A stretch of DNA of 64,000 bases, taken from positions 17,477 through 81,476 of the forward strand of contig CALATK010000067.1 of NCBI GenBank assembly GCA_937891805.1, in the 5' to 3' direction. A model generated the notes under the pieces. The model searched no databases, was not told the origin of the DNA, and saw only the letters and a list, made by a program, of their open reading frames with translations. The DNA comes from an uncultured Fibrobacter sp. Its GTDB lineage: Bacteria; Fibrobacterota; Fibrobacteria; Fibrobacterales; Fibrobacteraceae. Positions 16,256 through 24,247 of the stretch are shown piece after piece (position 1 is the stretch's first letter; each line of letters starts with the position of its first letter). The translations under genes were made by a program, and so were the position numbers.

Positions 16256-17176
16256 TCAGGTTTCGCTTTCCAGGGCGTTTTCGAAAAGGCCTTCTACATA
16301 TTCGGCCTTGCTGAAAGGCACCAGCTGGTCGATGCGTTCGCCCATGCCAATCCAGCGGATGGGAATCTGCAAGGAGCTTGCGATGGAAAGCACTGCTCCG
16401 CCGCGGGCCGTGCCATCCAGCTTGGTGACCACCAGGCCCGTAAGGGGGAAACTCTGGTTGAAAATCTTGGTCTGGTTGATGGTGTTCTGACCGGTGTTGC
16501 CGTCAATGACCAGCCACATGTCGTGAGGCATGTCGGGGCTTACCTTCTTGATGACGCGGACTATCTTCTTAAGTTCTTCCATCAGGTAGTCCTTGTTGTG
16601 CAGACGGCCGGCGGTATCGATAAGCACCACGTCGCAGCCGCGGGCCACGGCCGCATTGCAAGCATCGAACGCCACAGCTGCAGGGTCGGAACCTTCTTGA
16701 TGCTTCACGAATTCGGCGCCGCTACGTTCGGCCCAGGTTTCCAGCTGGTCGATGGCTGCCGCACGGAAGGTATCGCAGGCGGCGATCATCACCTTCTTGC
16801 CTTCGTCCTTGAGTCGGGCCGCCAGTTTCCCGATGGTGGTAGTCTTGCCGGCACCGTTTACACCGATGACCAGCACCACATGGGGCTTGCCCTTGAGTTC
16901 AAACGGGGGCGGATCTTTCAAGAGGCGCTCCGCCTCGCTCCGCATAATGTCAAGAACCTGCTCTGTGGTCAGTGACTTGCCGAGAGCCTGTTCGCGCAAG
17001 GCGTCGGTCAACAGGAATGCAGCTTCGACACCCACGTCGGCCTTGATGAGGTGTTCCTCCAGCTCTTCCAGGGTTTCGTCGGTAATTTTGCCGGCACCTA
17101 CAATACCCTTGAGCTCGCCCATGAGGGCGTCACGGGTCTTGGCAAGTCCGCTCTTGATGGCAGAAAAAAGTCCCAT
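16256..17176 (-). CDS. ftsY: signal recognition particle receptor FtsY
   Basis: 306 residues. FtsY docks SRP-ribosome complexes at the inner membrane by a GTP-dependent interaction with Ffh. The N-terminal helical N domain is followed by GVNGAGKTTTIGKLA (P-loop ~105-112), DTFRAAAIDQLE, DTAGRLHNKDYLMEEL, TKLDGTARGGAVLS and GMGERIDQLVPFS. The acidic A domain of the E. coli protein is absent, as in many bacteria. The start overlaps the clpP stop by one base. Confidence 0.97.
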   Translation of the reverse strand: MGLFSAIKSGLAKTRDALMGELKGIVGAGKITDETLEELEEHLIKADVGVEAAFLLTDALREQALGKSLTTEQVLDIMRSEAERLLKDPPPFELKGKPHVVLVIGVNGAGKTTTIGKLAARLKDEGKKVMIAACDTFRAAAIDQLETWAERSGAEFVKHQEGSDPAAVAFDACNAAVARGCDVVLIDTAGRLHNKDYLMEELKKIVRVIKKVSPDMPHDMWLVIDGNTGQNTINQTKIFNQSFPLTGLVVTKLDGTARGGAVLSIASSLQIPIRWIGMGERIDQLVPFSKAEYVEGLFENALESET

Positions 17177-17757
17177 TATACCAGGCTCTCGACCTTATCG
17201 ACCAGACCGTAGGCCTTGGCCTCTTCGGCGCTCATGAAGTTGTCGCGTTCGGTGTCCTTGTCGATTTCTTCGATGCTATGGCCCGAGGTTTCGGCAAGAA
17301 TCTTGCCCGTGATGTTACGGATGCGGAGCATTTCTTCGGCCTGGATCTGGATATCGCTGGCAGGTGCCACGATTTCGCCGTGAATCAGGGGCTGGTGGAT
17401 CATGATACGGGCGTTGGGCCAGGCGTAGCGTTTGCCTTTGGCACCGGAGGTGAGGAGGACAGCCCCCATGGAGGCGGCCTGACCACAGCAGACGGTAACC
17501 ACGTCGCTCTTGATGGCGTTCATGCAGTCGTAAATGGCAAGACCGCTAGAAATCACTCCGCCCGGGCTGTTGATAAAGAACACGATGTCTTCGTGGTTCA
17601 GGGAATCCAGGTACAGGAGCTGCTTGACGATGCGTTCGGCGCTTTCGTCATCCACTCCGCCCCACAAAAAAATCCTGCGCTTGGAGGCGAGGAACTCCTC
17701 GGCCTTTTTCATCATTTCGGGGGTCTGGTTTTCTTTCTTTTCGCTACAATCGGCCAT
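17176..17757 (-). CDS. clpP: ATP-dependent Clp protease proteolytic subunit
   Basis: 193 residues of the ClpP serine peptidase, which forms two stacked heptamers fed by Clp ATPases. The catalytic triad is visible as Ser 96 (GQAASMG), His 121 (IMIHQPL) and Asp 172 (DTERDNFMS). FFINSPGGVISSG is the oxyanion-side strand. It is the first gene of a minus-strand operon running clpP, ftsY, lipoprotein, thioredoxin, glycosyltransferase. No clpX lies next to it. Confidence 0.96.
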   Translation of the reverse strand: MADCSEKKENQTPEMMKKAEEFLASKRRIFLWGGVDDESAERIVKQLLYLDSLNHEDIVFFINSPGGVISSGLAIYDCMNAIKSDVVTVCCGQAASMGAVLLTSGAKGKRYAWPNARIMIHQPLIHGEIVAPASDIQIQAEEMLRIRNITGKILAETSGHSIEEIDKDTERDNFMSAEEAKAYGLVDKVESLV

Positions 17758-17852
17758 AATGAATCCTTTCTGTTCAAGTATAATTTAGAAATTATTCAAC
17801 ACTGAATTATCGCCATTTCCTTGCAAAATGTAAAGATTCCTATATTTGGCCC

Positions 17853-18617
17853 ATGCCCGCGTGCAACGATAAAATTTTGGTAGGCCTTGTCAGTCCCGAA
17901 GTCCTCTCCGCCATAGAGTCGGACTCCATGCACCCCGTGTTTCTGGACCTGCAGGCCTGTTCGGCGCTAGAAATCCGGTATGACTTTTTCGAAGAGTCCC
18001 TCTGGCCCGCCCTTTCGGCGCGGGTCCGGAAGGTGGCGCCCCACGCCATGCAGATAGGCACCATCCGCCTCAAGCGGGATGGCGGGGCCTTTCAAGATTC
18101 CCGTGCCGGAGACCGCCTACCCCTGTGGAAAAACATTCTGGAAGCGGAGCAGGTGCCGGGCTGGCTGGACCTGGAGCAGGACTGCCTCTACGACTACGAA
18201 AAGCTGTCCGCCCTGGCCGACCGTCGGAATGTAAAAATCCTTATCTCTCAGCACAATTTTTCCCGCACGCCTACGGACATGGAACTACGGGACTATGCCC
18301 GAGACGTTTCCCGCCTGGGGGCCGAAGGCCTGAAAATTGCCGCCATGTGCAATTCCGAAGAGGACTGCGACCGTCTGTACAGGTTCACGCAGAAATTTTC
18401 CGGAGACTTTGAACTTTTTGCCGCCTTCGGCATGGGGGATCTCGGTCGGGTAAGCCGAATCTGGTCCTTGAAAGAAGGGGCAAACCTGACCTACGGGGCT
18501 ATCGGTCATGTGGCTGCCCCCGGTCAAATCCAGGTGCCGGTGATGGCGGAAGCCCTTGAAAAACTGTCGGATTTCCATTCCAAATTTGAAATTTCCGCTT
18601 TTTTGAGCGAAAAATGA
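17853..18617 (+). CDS. aroD: type I 3-dehydroquinate dehydratase
   Basis: 254 residues. AroD converts 3-dehydroquinate to 3-dehydroshikimate in the shikimate pathway. Substrate-binding Glu 40, Arg 42 and Asp 44 lie in EIRYDFFE. His 134 in ISQHNFSRTP and Lys 161 in GLKIAAM match the catalytic His and Schiff-base Lys. The C-terminal GHVAAPGQIQVPV loop is also family-typical. It is monocistronic as far as seen and divergent from clpP. Confidence 0.9.
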   Translation: MPACNDKILVGLVSPEVLSAIESDSMHPVFLDLQACSALEIRYDFFEESLWPALSARVRKVAPHAMQIGTIRLKRDGGAFQDSRAGDRLPLWKNILEAEQVPGWLDLEQDCLYDYEKLSALADRRNVKILISQHNFSRTPTDMELRDYARDVSRLGAEGLKIAAMCNSEEDCDRLYRFTQKFSGDFELFAAFGMGDLGRVSRIWSLKEGANLTYGAIGHVAAPGQIQVPVMAEALEKLSDFHSKFEISAFLSEK

Positions 18618-18701
18618 CGGTTTTCCTTTTTTTATCCTTATTTTTTGGCAAAAAGGCCTTAAATTTTCTAAATATCTATCTTATAGATAGAGGATAACGA
18701 T

Positions 18702-19166
18702 ATGCGTCTTTCTGAACGGTTTGTAGATAATTGCATTTTGATCAATTCTCCTTGCGAAACCAAGGAGGCCATTCTGAACGAACTGGTGGATACACTTTGC
18801 AGCGCCTATAAGCTGGAACATCGCGACGAGATTTTTGAGGCCGTCTGGAACCGCGAAAAGACCCGTTCCACCGGTATCGGTTGCGGCCTGGCCGTGCCCC
18901 ACGCCAAGATTGACTACGTGGACCGCATGTGCATGGTGGCCGCCACTGTCGAAAAGGGCCTGGATTTCGAGTCCTTCGACGGCGAACCCGTTTATTTGCT
19001 GATTCTCATCGTAAGTCCCGGAAACACTGTCGGACCGCACCTCAAGGCCCTGTCTTCGGTGAGCCGCCTCTTGGCCGACGGCAACGTCCGCAAGGAGCTG
19101 ATTGCCGCCAAGACTCCGGCGGAGTTCCTGACCATCCTCAAGGGCGCCGAGGATAAGTATTTGTAA
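18702..19166 (+). CDS. PTS EIIA domain protein (fructose/nitrogen type)
   Basis: 154 residues forming a single EIIA domain of the mannitol/fructose/PtsN class. RSTGIGCGLAVPHAKID carries the phosphorylatable His 67, and GLDFESFDGEPVYLLILIVSP is the conserved downstream block. No membrane EIIC gene is near, so a regulatory PtsN-like role is more likely than sugar uptake. Preceded by the ribosome site AGAGGATAACGAT. Confidence 0.87.
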   Translation: MRLSERFVDNCILINSPCETKEAILNELVDTLCSAYKLEHRDEIFEAVWNREKTRSTGIGCGLAVPHAKIDYVDRMCMVAATVEKGLDFESFDGEPVYLLILIVSPGNTVGPHLKALSSVSRLLADGNVRKELIAAKTPAEFLTILKGAEDKYL

Positions 19167-19277
19167 GGGGTTAGGGTCTAGGATCTAGGATCTAGGGGCT
19201 AGGGGCTAGGGAAAAGTTTGAAGCACGAAGTGCGTGTTTTTAAATCCCTAAATCCTAGTCTCTAATCTCTAACCCCT
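19167..19277. repeat. intergenic repeat element, family A copy 2
   Basis: It starts at the stop of the EIIA gene. TTAGG/TCTAGGATC words are followed by the central hairpin GCAC-GAA-GTGC (19223-19233) and the inverse words CCTAGTCTCTAATC. Same architecture as 9634-9789 but shorter in its left arm. Confidence 0.7.
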
Positions 19278-19286
19278 CCTCATCCC

Positions 19287-19315
19287 TTGACAACCTCCTG
19301 TCCCTTTTATATATT
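19287..19315 (+). promoter_or_regulatory. promoter of tRNA-Val
   Basis: TTGACA (19287-19292) and TATATT (19310-19315) with a 17-nt spacer place the start about 6 nt before the tRNA. Confidence 0.82.
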
Positions 19316-19327
19316 TGCACCCACCTC

Positions 19328-19402
19328 GGACGGTTAGCTCAGTTGGTTTAGAGCGCTGCTTTCACACGGCAGAGGTCACTGGTTCAAATCCAGTACCGTC
19401 CA
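19328..19402 (+). tRNA. tRNA-Val (anticodon CAC)
   Basis: 75 nt. Acceptor arms GGACGGT (19328-19334) and ACCGTCC (19395-19401) pair fully. The D arm is TAGCTCAGTTGG and the T arm GGTTCAAATCC. The anticodon stem CTGCT/GGCAG encloses the loop TTCACAC with anticodon CAC at 19363-19365. The CCA end is not encoded. Confidence 0.95.
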
Positions 19403-19408
19403 CTCGAA

Positions 19409-19434
19409 AGGTCCTGCTTCGGCAGGGCCTTTTT
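19409..19434 (+). terminator. terminator of tRNA-Val
   Basis: AGGTCCTGC and GCAGGGCCT form a 9-bp stem with a stable TTCG loop (19418-19421), followed by TTTTTG. Confidence 0.85.
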
Positions 19435-19491
19435 GTTTTTGTCCGAGGCATTTTTGACCGCGGGACAACCGTGGGGCACAAGAGGCGCCGC

Positions 19492-20529
19492 CTAGACCTG
19501 CCCGAAGAACAAGTCCGAAAGGGCTGCGCGGAACTGGTTGATGCGGTCGGCGCTGGGTTCCCGGTGTGGCCAGGTGAAGTTGCTGAGAAGGACTGCTGCC
19601 GCTCCCTTTTCGGGGTCGGCCACGATGCTAGCCCCGGTAAAACCGGTTTTTCCGAAAGTGCGGGGGGAGCGGCGGCTCCCCATAAACCGTTCGGCGTTCA
19701 GTTCCCACCCCAGGGCCGTTTCGGCTTCAACTTCCGGGGCGAAGGCGTTGTGGCTTACCAGGTCAAGAAGTCCGGCCGGAGCCACGGTCTTGCCTTCGAA
19801 GACGCCGTCGTTTAAGACCATCTGCACAAAGCGGAGCAGGTCGGGCACGGTGCTGAACATGCCGGCAGAACCTACGGGGAAAAGTTTCCGCAAAACCCAG
19901 GCGCTTTCGTCGTGAATTTCCCCCTGGATGGTGCGGCCCCGGAATTCGCATTCTTCCGTGGGCATAATCTGCTCCCTGGGAAACCGGTCCAGCGGGTCCC
20001 AGCCGGAGCGCTCCATCTGTAGCGGCTCGAAGAAGGTCTCTTGCCCCAGCTGCTGCAGGGACTTTCCGGTGAGGCGGTTCAGCACGATTCCCAGCAGCAC
20101 GCTGGGCGGGTTTCCGTAGTTGAAGGCCTTGCCCGGCGGAATCTGAAACTGGTAGGTGAACAGGGCCTCCAGAATCTTTTCGGGCGGAAGCGTCCGGAGG
20201 GTCTTCATGGGTACGCGGTAGTCCAGGCTGTGGGTCAGCAGGTGGAAAATCCGGATGTCGTCCCGGTAATTGGTGTGCAGCTCCGGAATGAAATCTATGA
20301 CCTTGGCGTCAACATCCAGTTCGCCCCGCAGAATGCTGCACAGGGCAAGAGTCGAGGTGGGGCAGACCTTGGTGAGGGAGGCGATGTCGAAGAGGGTGTC
20401 TTCGGCAGTGTCCAGCGCAACGACGTGCCGCGAACCGTCGGGCAGTACAAAGCCTGCCACGGCCTTGCTAAAGACGCCCTGGGCTTTGCCCTGGGTGAGC
20501 AGTTCCTGGATGGTCGCTTTGTTGAACAT
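19492..20529 (-). CDS. serine hydrolase of the class C beta-lactamase / PBP4* family
   Basis: 345 residues. The catalytic SLTK (in DIASLTKVCPTSTLALC), a YGN motif (FNYGNPPSVLLG, in the YxN position) and FGKTGFTGASIV (KTG-type box) are in the usual order and spacing. There is no evident signal peptide, so a cytoplasmic esterase or peptidase role is as likely as cell-wall work. The start at 20529 (ATG) leads straight into MFNKATIQELL. Confidence 0.85.
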   Translation of the reverse strand: MFNKATIQELLTQGKAQGVFSKAVAGFVLPDGSRHVVALDTAEDTLFDIASLTKVCPTSTLALCSILRGELDVDAKVIDFIPELHTNYRDDIRIFHLLTHSLDYRVPMKTLRTLPPEKILEALFTYQFQIPPGKAFNYGNPPSVLLGIVLNRLTGKSLQQLGQETFFEPLQMERSGWDPLDRFPREQIMPTEECEFRGRTIQGEIHDESAWVLRKLFPVGSAGMFSTVPDLLRFVQMVLNDGVFEGKTVAPAGLLDLVSHNAFAPEVEAETALGWELNAERFMGSRRSPRTFGKTGFTGASIVADPEKGAAAVLLSNFTWPHREPSADRINQFRAALSDLFFGQV

Positions 20530-20547
20530 GTTCCTTCTCCCCCCTTT

Positions 20548-20593
20548 GTCATCCTGAGCCCTGGAGCCGCAGGCGATAGGGCGAAGGATCCAG
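20548..20593 (+). repeat. dispersed repeat, family B (GTCATCCTGAG...GAAGGATCCAG)
   Basis: Begins GTCATCCTGAGC and ends GCGAAGGATCCAG. Similar units lie at 22033-22064, 33876-33913 and 48913-48952, always between genes. The outer words ATCCT and AGGAT allow hairpin formation. Confidence 0.7.
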
Positions 20594-20684
20594 ACACGAA
20601 TTTTATACCATCAACTGACGGCCAAGAACTTGTGTCCTGGATGCTTCGTCGCGCAGCTCCTCGGCATGACGTAAGGAAACGTCA

Positions 20685-21944
20685 TTACAAATCAATAACC
20701 CTGTCGTTCTGCAAAAGTTGCTCGAAGGTCTGCCTTTCGCGGATGACCTTGAGTTCGCCGTTCGTGTACATGGTCTCGGCGGCGTAGCGGCGGCTGTTGT
20801 AGTTGCTGCTCATGGCGGCACCATAGGCGCCTGCGTCATGGAGTATCAGCAAGTCGCCGACCTTTGCCTTCGGGAGCTTGCGGGTCACCACGAATCCGCC
20901 TTCTTCCTGGGTGAACACGTCGCCGGATTCGCAGAGCGGGCCTGCCACGACGGCATCGACCATCTCGTTCATCTCGCGACCGTCCCGGGCGATGATGGAA
21001 ATGCCGTGATAGCTGCCGTAGAAGCTCGGGCGCACCAGGTCGGTAAAGCCCGCGTCAAGCAGGTAGAACAGGTTGTCGCCCTGCTTCTTGACGGCGCGGA
21101 TTTCGGCCATCAGGTAACCGCTCTCGGCCACCAGGTAACGACCCGGTTCCACCTCCAGGTGAACCTCGTGGCCGATGCTCTGCTGGATGTTCTTGCGGGC
21201 CTTGTCCCACAAATCGTAGTAGGCCTGCATGTCGATGCGGTTGCCCTTGTCTTCTTCGTGGTAGGGAATCGGGAGGCCGCCCCCTGCACTGATGGTGCGG
21301 AGGTGAGAGCCCAGGCGGCGGCTAGCGTCCACCATGGCGTCGCAAACCTGCGAGAGGTGCTCGAAGTCGGAGCCGGAACCGATGTGCATATGAAGTCCCG
21401 TAATCCACATGCCGTTTGCCTGCGCCAGCTTGACGCAGTCCTTAATCTGCTCGTGCCACACGCCGTGCTTGCTGAGCGGGCCGCCGGTATTCACCTTGCT
21501 GGAATGTCCGTGACCAAAGCCCGGATTCACGCGGAGCGTCAGTTCCGACTTCACGCCGAAATCGGCCAGCTGCTGAATCATGTCGGGCGAACCCACGTTC
21601 ACCGCGATGTCGTACTTCTTCACGAGTTCAAGCGCGTCGCGGTCGAAGATATCTGCGGTGTAGACGATTTCGGGGGCCTTGCCCTTCTGTTGGCCGCCCT
21701 TGAAACCCGCTTTCAACGCGCGCACGATTTCGCCTGCAGAGACTGCATCCACCACGCCACCGAGCTTGCGCACCAGCGCTACGATGGAGAGGTTCGGGCA
21801 TGCCTTCTGGGCAAAACGCACGGTGTCGAAAACCTGGACCTCTTTCACGCGCTTTTCAATCGTCGCGCGGTCATAGAGCCAGAGGGGGGTGCCGTACTGT
21901 TCGGCAGCCTTTACAAAAACGTCTTGAGGGATGGAATAGTTCAT
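20685..21944 (-). CDS. lysA: diaminopimelate decarboxylase
   Basis: 419 residues of the fold III PLP decarboxylase family. LysA converts meso-diaminopimelate to lysine, the last step of the pathway. The PLP Lys is Lys 47 in FAQKACPN, aligned with the usual YAxKAN motif. Also visible are the HMHIGSGSDF stretch, the glycine loop SAGGGLPIPY, EPGRYLVAESG, and GPLCESGDVF, which gives the partner-subunit Cys. It appears monocistronic, with no lysine riboswitch in the 50 nt upstream. Confidence 0.9.
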   Translation of the reverse strand: MNYSIPQDVFVKAAEQYGTPLWLYDRATIEKRVKEVQVFDTVRFAQKACPNLSIVALVRKLGGVVDAVSAGEIVRALKAGFKGGQQKGKAPEIVYTADIFDRDALELVKKYDIAVNVGSPDMIQQLADFGVKSELTLRVNPGFGHGHSSKVNTGGPLSKHGVWHEQIKDCVKLAQANGMWITGLHMHIGSGSDFEHLSQVCDAMVDASRRLGSHLRTISAGGGLPIPYHEEDKGNRIDMQAYYDLWDKARKNIQQSIGHEVHLEVEPGRYLVAESGYLMAEIRAVKKQGDNLFYLLDAGFTDLVRPSFYGSYHGISIIARDGREMNEMVDAVVAGPLCESGDVFTQEEGGFVVTRKLPKAKVGDLLILHDAGAYGAAMSSNYNSRRYAAETMYTNGELKVIRERQTFEQLLQNDRVIDL

Positions 21945-22032
21945 GGGGGGAAAGATAGAAAATAGTGGTTAGGACCGAAGGTCCGTGGTTAGTGGTTAGG
22001 ATCTTGGATTTAGTGAGGCTAGTCTCAAGAGT

Positions 22033-22064
22033 GTCATCCTGAGTCCGCAGGGCGAAGGATCCAG
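22033..22064 (+). repeat. dispersed repeat, family B copy 2
   Basis: GTCATCCTGAGTCC...GCGAAGGATCCAG, in the gap between lysA and hsp20. The rest of 21945-22229 holds TTAGG/TTAGT words like family A, a short GGGGGAGACCTCCCCC palindrome and the hsp20 terminator. Confidence 0.65.
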
Positions 22065-22164
22065 ACCTGAATGATTTGCGACCCTGCGGCCTCTTTTACA
22101 CAAAATGAAAAACGCCTTGCTGGCATTAGAAGGGGGAGACCTCCCCCCCCTCAACACAAAAGAA

Positions 22165-22186
22165 GGGACATCCTTGCGGATGTCCC
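22165..22186 (-). terminator. terminator of hsp20
   Basis: A perfect 9-bp stem GGGACATCC/GGATGTCCC with a 4-nt loop, followed on the minus strand by TTCTTTTGT. Confidence 0.8.
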
Positions 22187-22229
22187 TGGTGTTTAAGGAG
22201 CACAATGAAGAATCGTTACAATCGCCGAG

Positions 22230-22607
22230 TTAGTCCACGGTCAACTTGCGTGCGGAGGCCTGCTGCTTCTTGGCTAGCGAGAAGGTCAACACGCCGTTTT
22301 CCAACGAGACCTTGATGTTCTCGGGGTCAATATCGTCGGCCAGGCGGAAGCTCCGTTCGTAGGTGTACTTGCTATCCTTGCGGGCGCGGGTGGCCTTGAC
22401 GGTGATGATGTTCTTTTCTACCTGCACGTCCAGGTCTTCTTTCTTGACGCCCGGCAATTCCACCTCTAGCACAAAGCCGTTGTCCACTTCGTAGTAGTCG
22501 GCCTTGGGAGTGTAGGCGCATTCGCCCTGAGCGTTGCAGGCGTTAAGGTTGTCAAGGAAGTTCTGGATACCATAGAAAGCGGAAGGAAGAATCTGAGTAT
22601 TGATCAT
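22230..22607 (-). CDS. small heat shock protein, Hsp20/alpha-crystallin family
   Basis: 125 residues. An ATP-independent cytoplasmic holdase. The alpha-crystallin domain occupies residues ~35-125, with ADYYEVDNGFVLEVELPGVK, the family's GVLTF strand as ENGVLTFSLAKK and FRLADDIDPENIKVSLENG. The short N-terminus (MINTQILPSAF) resembles class A bacterial members. GTGAGG precedes the ATG. It is monocistronic with its own terminator, and its promoter region carries a sigma-54-type sequence and a leader hairpin. Confidence 0.93.
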   Translation of the reverse strand: MINTQILPSAFYGIQNFLDNLNACNAQGECAYTPKADYYEVDNGFVLEVELPGVKKEDLDVQVEKNIITVKATRARKDSKYTYERSFRLADDIDPENIKVSLENGVLTFSLAKKQQASARKLTVD

Positions 22608-22628
22608 AATTTTAACCTCACTGGTTGT

Positions 22629-22667
22629 GGGTCCTTGGCCTTGGCGGTTTGCCTTGGCCGGGGACCC
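22629..22667 (-). promoter_or_regulatory. hairpin in the hsp20 5' leader
   Basis: GGGTCC (22629-22634) pairs with GGACCC (22662-22667), and GGCC (22637-22640) with GGCC (22656-22659), across symmetric 2-nt internal loops. It would lie in the 5' leader, about 20 nt before the start codon. No U-run follows on the minus strand, so it is not a terminator for that strand. Confidence 0.5.
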
Positions 22668-22691
22668 GGTTTTTTGTTTTCACACTCCTAT

Positions 22692-22709
22692 TTGCAAAGG
22701 CCGTGCCAA
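22692..22709 (-). promoter_or_regulatory. sigma-54 (-24/-12) promoter of hsp20
   Basis: On the minus strand TTGGCACGGCCTTTGCAA matches the sigma-54 consensus YTGGCACGRNNNTTGCW at every fixed position (-24 GG within 22702-22709, -12 GC at 22694-22695). The start point would fall near 22683, giving a ~75-nt leader. Nothing closer to the gene looks like a sigma-70 promoter. Confidence 0.75.
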
Positions 22710-22787
22710 TTTTTGCAGAGGGCGGCACTCATTCGGAAAAAAATGCCAAGAAACGGCAAAAAATGGCGTTTTTGGGGTAAAAATGGG

Positions 22788-22812
22788 AGATCCCCGCCTT
22801 CGCGGGGATGAC
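22788..22812 (-). repeat. dispersed palindromic repeat, family C, inverted copy
   Basis: AGATCCCCGCC...GCGGGGATGAC, the reverse complement of the 2359-2383 unit, placed upstream of the hsp20 promoter. Confidence 0.75.
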
Positions 22813-22863
22813 AAATGAAGGTTGCGGGGATGACAAAGCGGACCTCCCTTTCAATAAGAAACG

Positions 22864-22889
22864 CCCCTGTTTCAGGTAAGAAACAGGGG
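22864..22889 (-). terminator. terminator after the TolC-family gene
   Basis: CCCCTGTTTC and GAAACAGGGG form a perfect 10-bp stem with a 6-nt loop, 27 nt beyond the stop. T-rich sequence flanks both sides, so it may act in both directions. Confidence 0.7.
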
Positions 22890-22915
22890 GACGTTTTGTT
22901 TTTAAGCGTTGCTTA

Positions 22916-24211
22916 TTAGTCCAGCAGGCCCTGGTACAGGTCCAAGAGCTTGCGGGAAAGCAAACTGGTATATTTCGCGTTGTTCAGGGCGACCTGCGCC
23001 GATTCCAGGCTGTTTTTCTGGTTCAGGTAATCGGTATAGGTCAGCGCCCCCAGCCTGCGCTGCTCTTCGGCCACCTTCAGGGCCTCCTGCTCGGCAGCCA
23101 CCTGCAAGACGGCAGCTTTCCACTGCAAATCGGCGCTGAGGGCATTCAGGTAGAGCTTCTCGATGCTGTTTTCCAAATTCTTTGCCGTCTCCTGCAGGCC
23201 AACCTGGGTCTCCGCCTCGTTCACCTGGGCCAGCAGCACCTTGTTGGCGGTAGCCCCCGCGTCAATGATGGGTATGCTGATCCCGAGAGTCAAGGAATTC
23301 TGCCAGCCGTACTTGAGCTGGTTCTTGTAGCCCTTGGATTCCCAGGCTTGCAAGCCTGTGCTGGAATTTGCCCCCAGGGTCACGGAGATAGAGCTGGTCT
23401 TGCCCGCCACCTTGGTGTTCTTCTGGGCGGCCTTCACAGAAATACTGTCGGACTTGAGTCCCGGATGTGCGGCCCTGATGCGGGCCTGCAGCTCGCCGTA
23501 TTCCGGCAGGGGCGGCAAGGAATCCGGATTGTTCATGCTGATTTCGGGAGCGGACACGTCGAACTCTTCGGTCTCGGGCAGTTCCAGCAGCTGCCGGAGC
23601 GTGGTCCTTGCGGTAGAGACCTTCAGTTCGGCCGTAATCTTTGCCGCCTGTTTCTGGAGCACGCTGGCCTCGGACTGGGTCAAGTCCTTCTTGGTCACGG
23701 AACCTACCCCGTAGAGGTTCGTAAAGTATTCGAATTCCGCCTGGGCCACCTCTACCGCGTAGTCCGCCGTCCGCAAGTTTTCCCTGGCCAAAAGCAGGCT
23801 CATGTAGGCGTTCAGCACGTTTTCTTGTACGGTGCGTTTGGTCTGCAGGGTAGAAAGTTCCGCCGCCTCACGGCTCAGTTCCTTGGCCTCTACGTTCAGG
23901 CTGGTGGCGCCACCGTCCCACAGGGTCACGGAACCGTTCAAACCCAGGTTCAGGCGGTAATGGTCTTCTTGGTCTACAAAGGGGTGGTCGTAAAGGGTAT
24001 TCTGGATACTGGCCGAAACCGTGGGGTAATGCCCGATTTTTGCCTGCTTGACATTTACCTGAGCCTGCTGCTCCCGAAGCTTGGCAGTCTCCAGCGAAAG
24101 GCTCTTTTCGGCCGCCTGCTTGAGGCAGGCTTCCAAAGTCCAAGACGTACCGGCATGCAAAAATGTCGCTGCCGCTAGAATCCCAAACAAGGAGGCTTTC
24201 GTAATATTCAT
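22916..24211 (-). CDS. TolC-family outer-membrane efflux protein
   Basis: 431 residues with a signal peptide (1-20, FLHAG). The duplicated helical-hairpin layout of outer-membrane factors is visible: SWTLEACLKQAAEKSLSLET at the start of the first half, IGHYPTVSAS, and in the second half TLGISIPIIDAGATANKVLL with a matching helical run to the end. It would form a trimeric channel through the outer membrane and periplasm. No inner-membrane pump or adaptor gene is adjacent, so its partner is unknown. Confidence 0.88.
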   Translation of the reverse strand: MNITKASLFGILAAATFLHAGTSWTLEACLKQAAEKSLSLETAKLREQQAQVNVKQAKIGHYPTVSASIQNTLYDHPFVDQEDHYRLNLGLNGSVTLWDGGATSLNVEAKELSREAAELSTLQTKRTVQENVLNAYMSLLLARENLRTADYAVEVAQAEFEYFTNLYGVGSVTKKDLTQSEASVLQKQAAKITAELKVSTARTTLRQLLELPETEEFDVSAPEISMNNPDSLPPLPEYGELQARIRAAHPGLKSDSISVKAAQKNTKVAGKTSSISVTLGANSSTGLQAWESKGYKNQLKYGWQNSLTLGISIPIIDAGATANKVLLAQVNEAETQVGLQETAKNLENSIEKLYLNALSADLQWKAAVLQVAAEQEALKVAEEQRRLGALTYTDYLNQKNSLESAQVALNNAKYTSLLSRKLLDLYQGLLD

Positions 24212-24247
24212 GACCTTTAGATGCTTTTTAAGGGCAGTGGGTTGCTC

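Noticed and set aside
21945-22032. Possible lysine riboswitch upstream of lysA
   Set aside because: No long structured leader or lysine-riboswitch core; the stretch is TTAGG/TTAGT repeat words.
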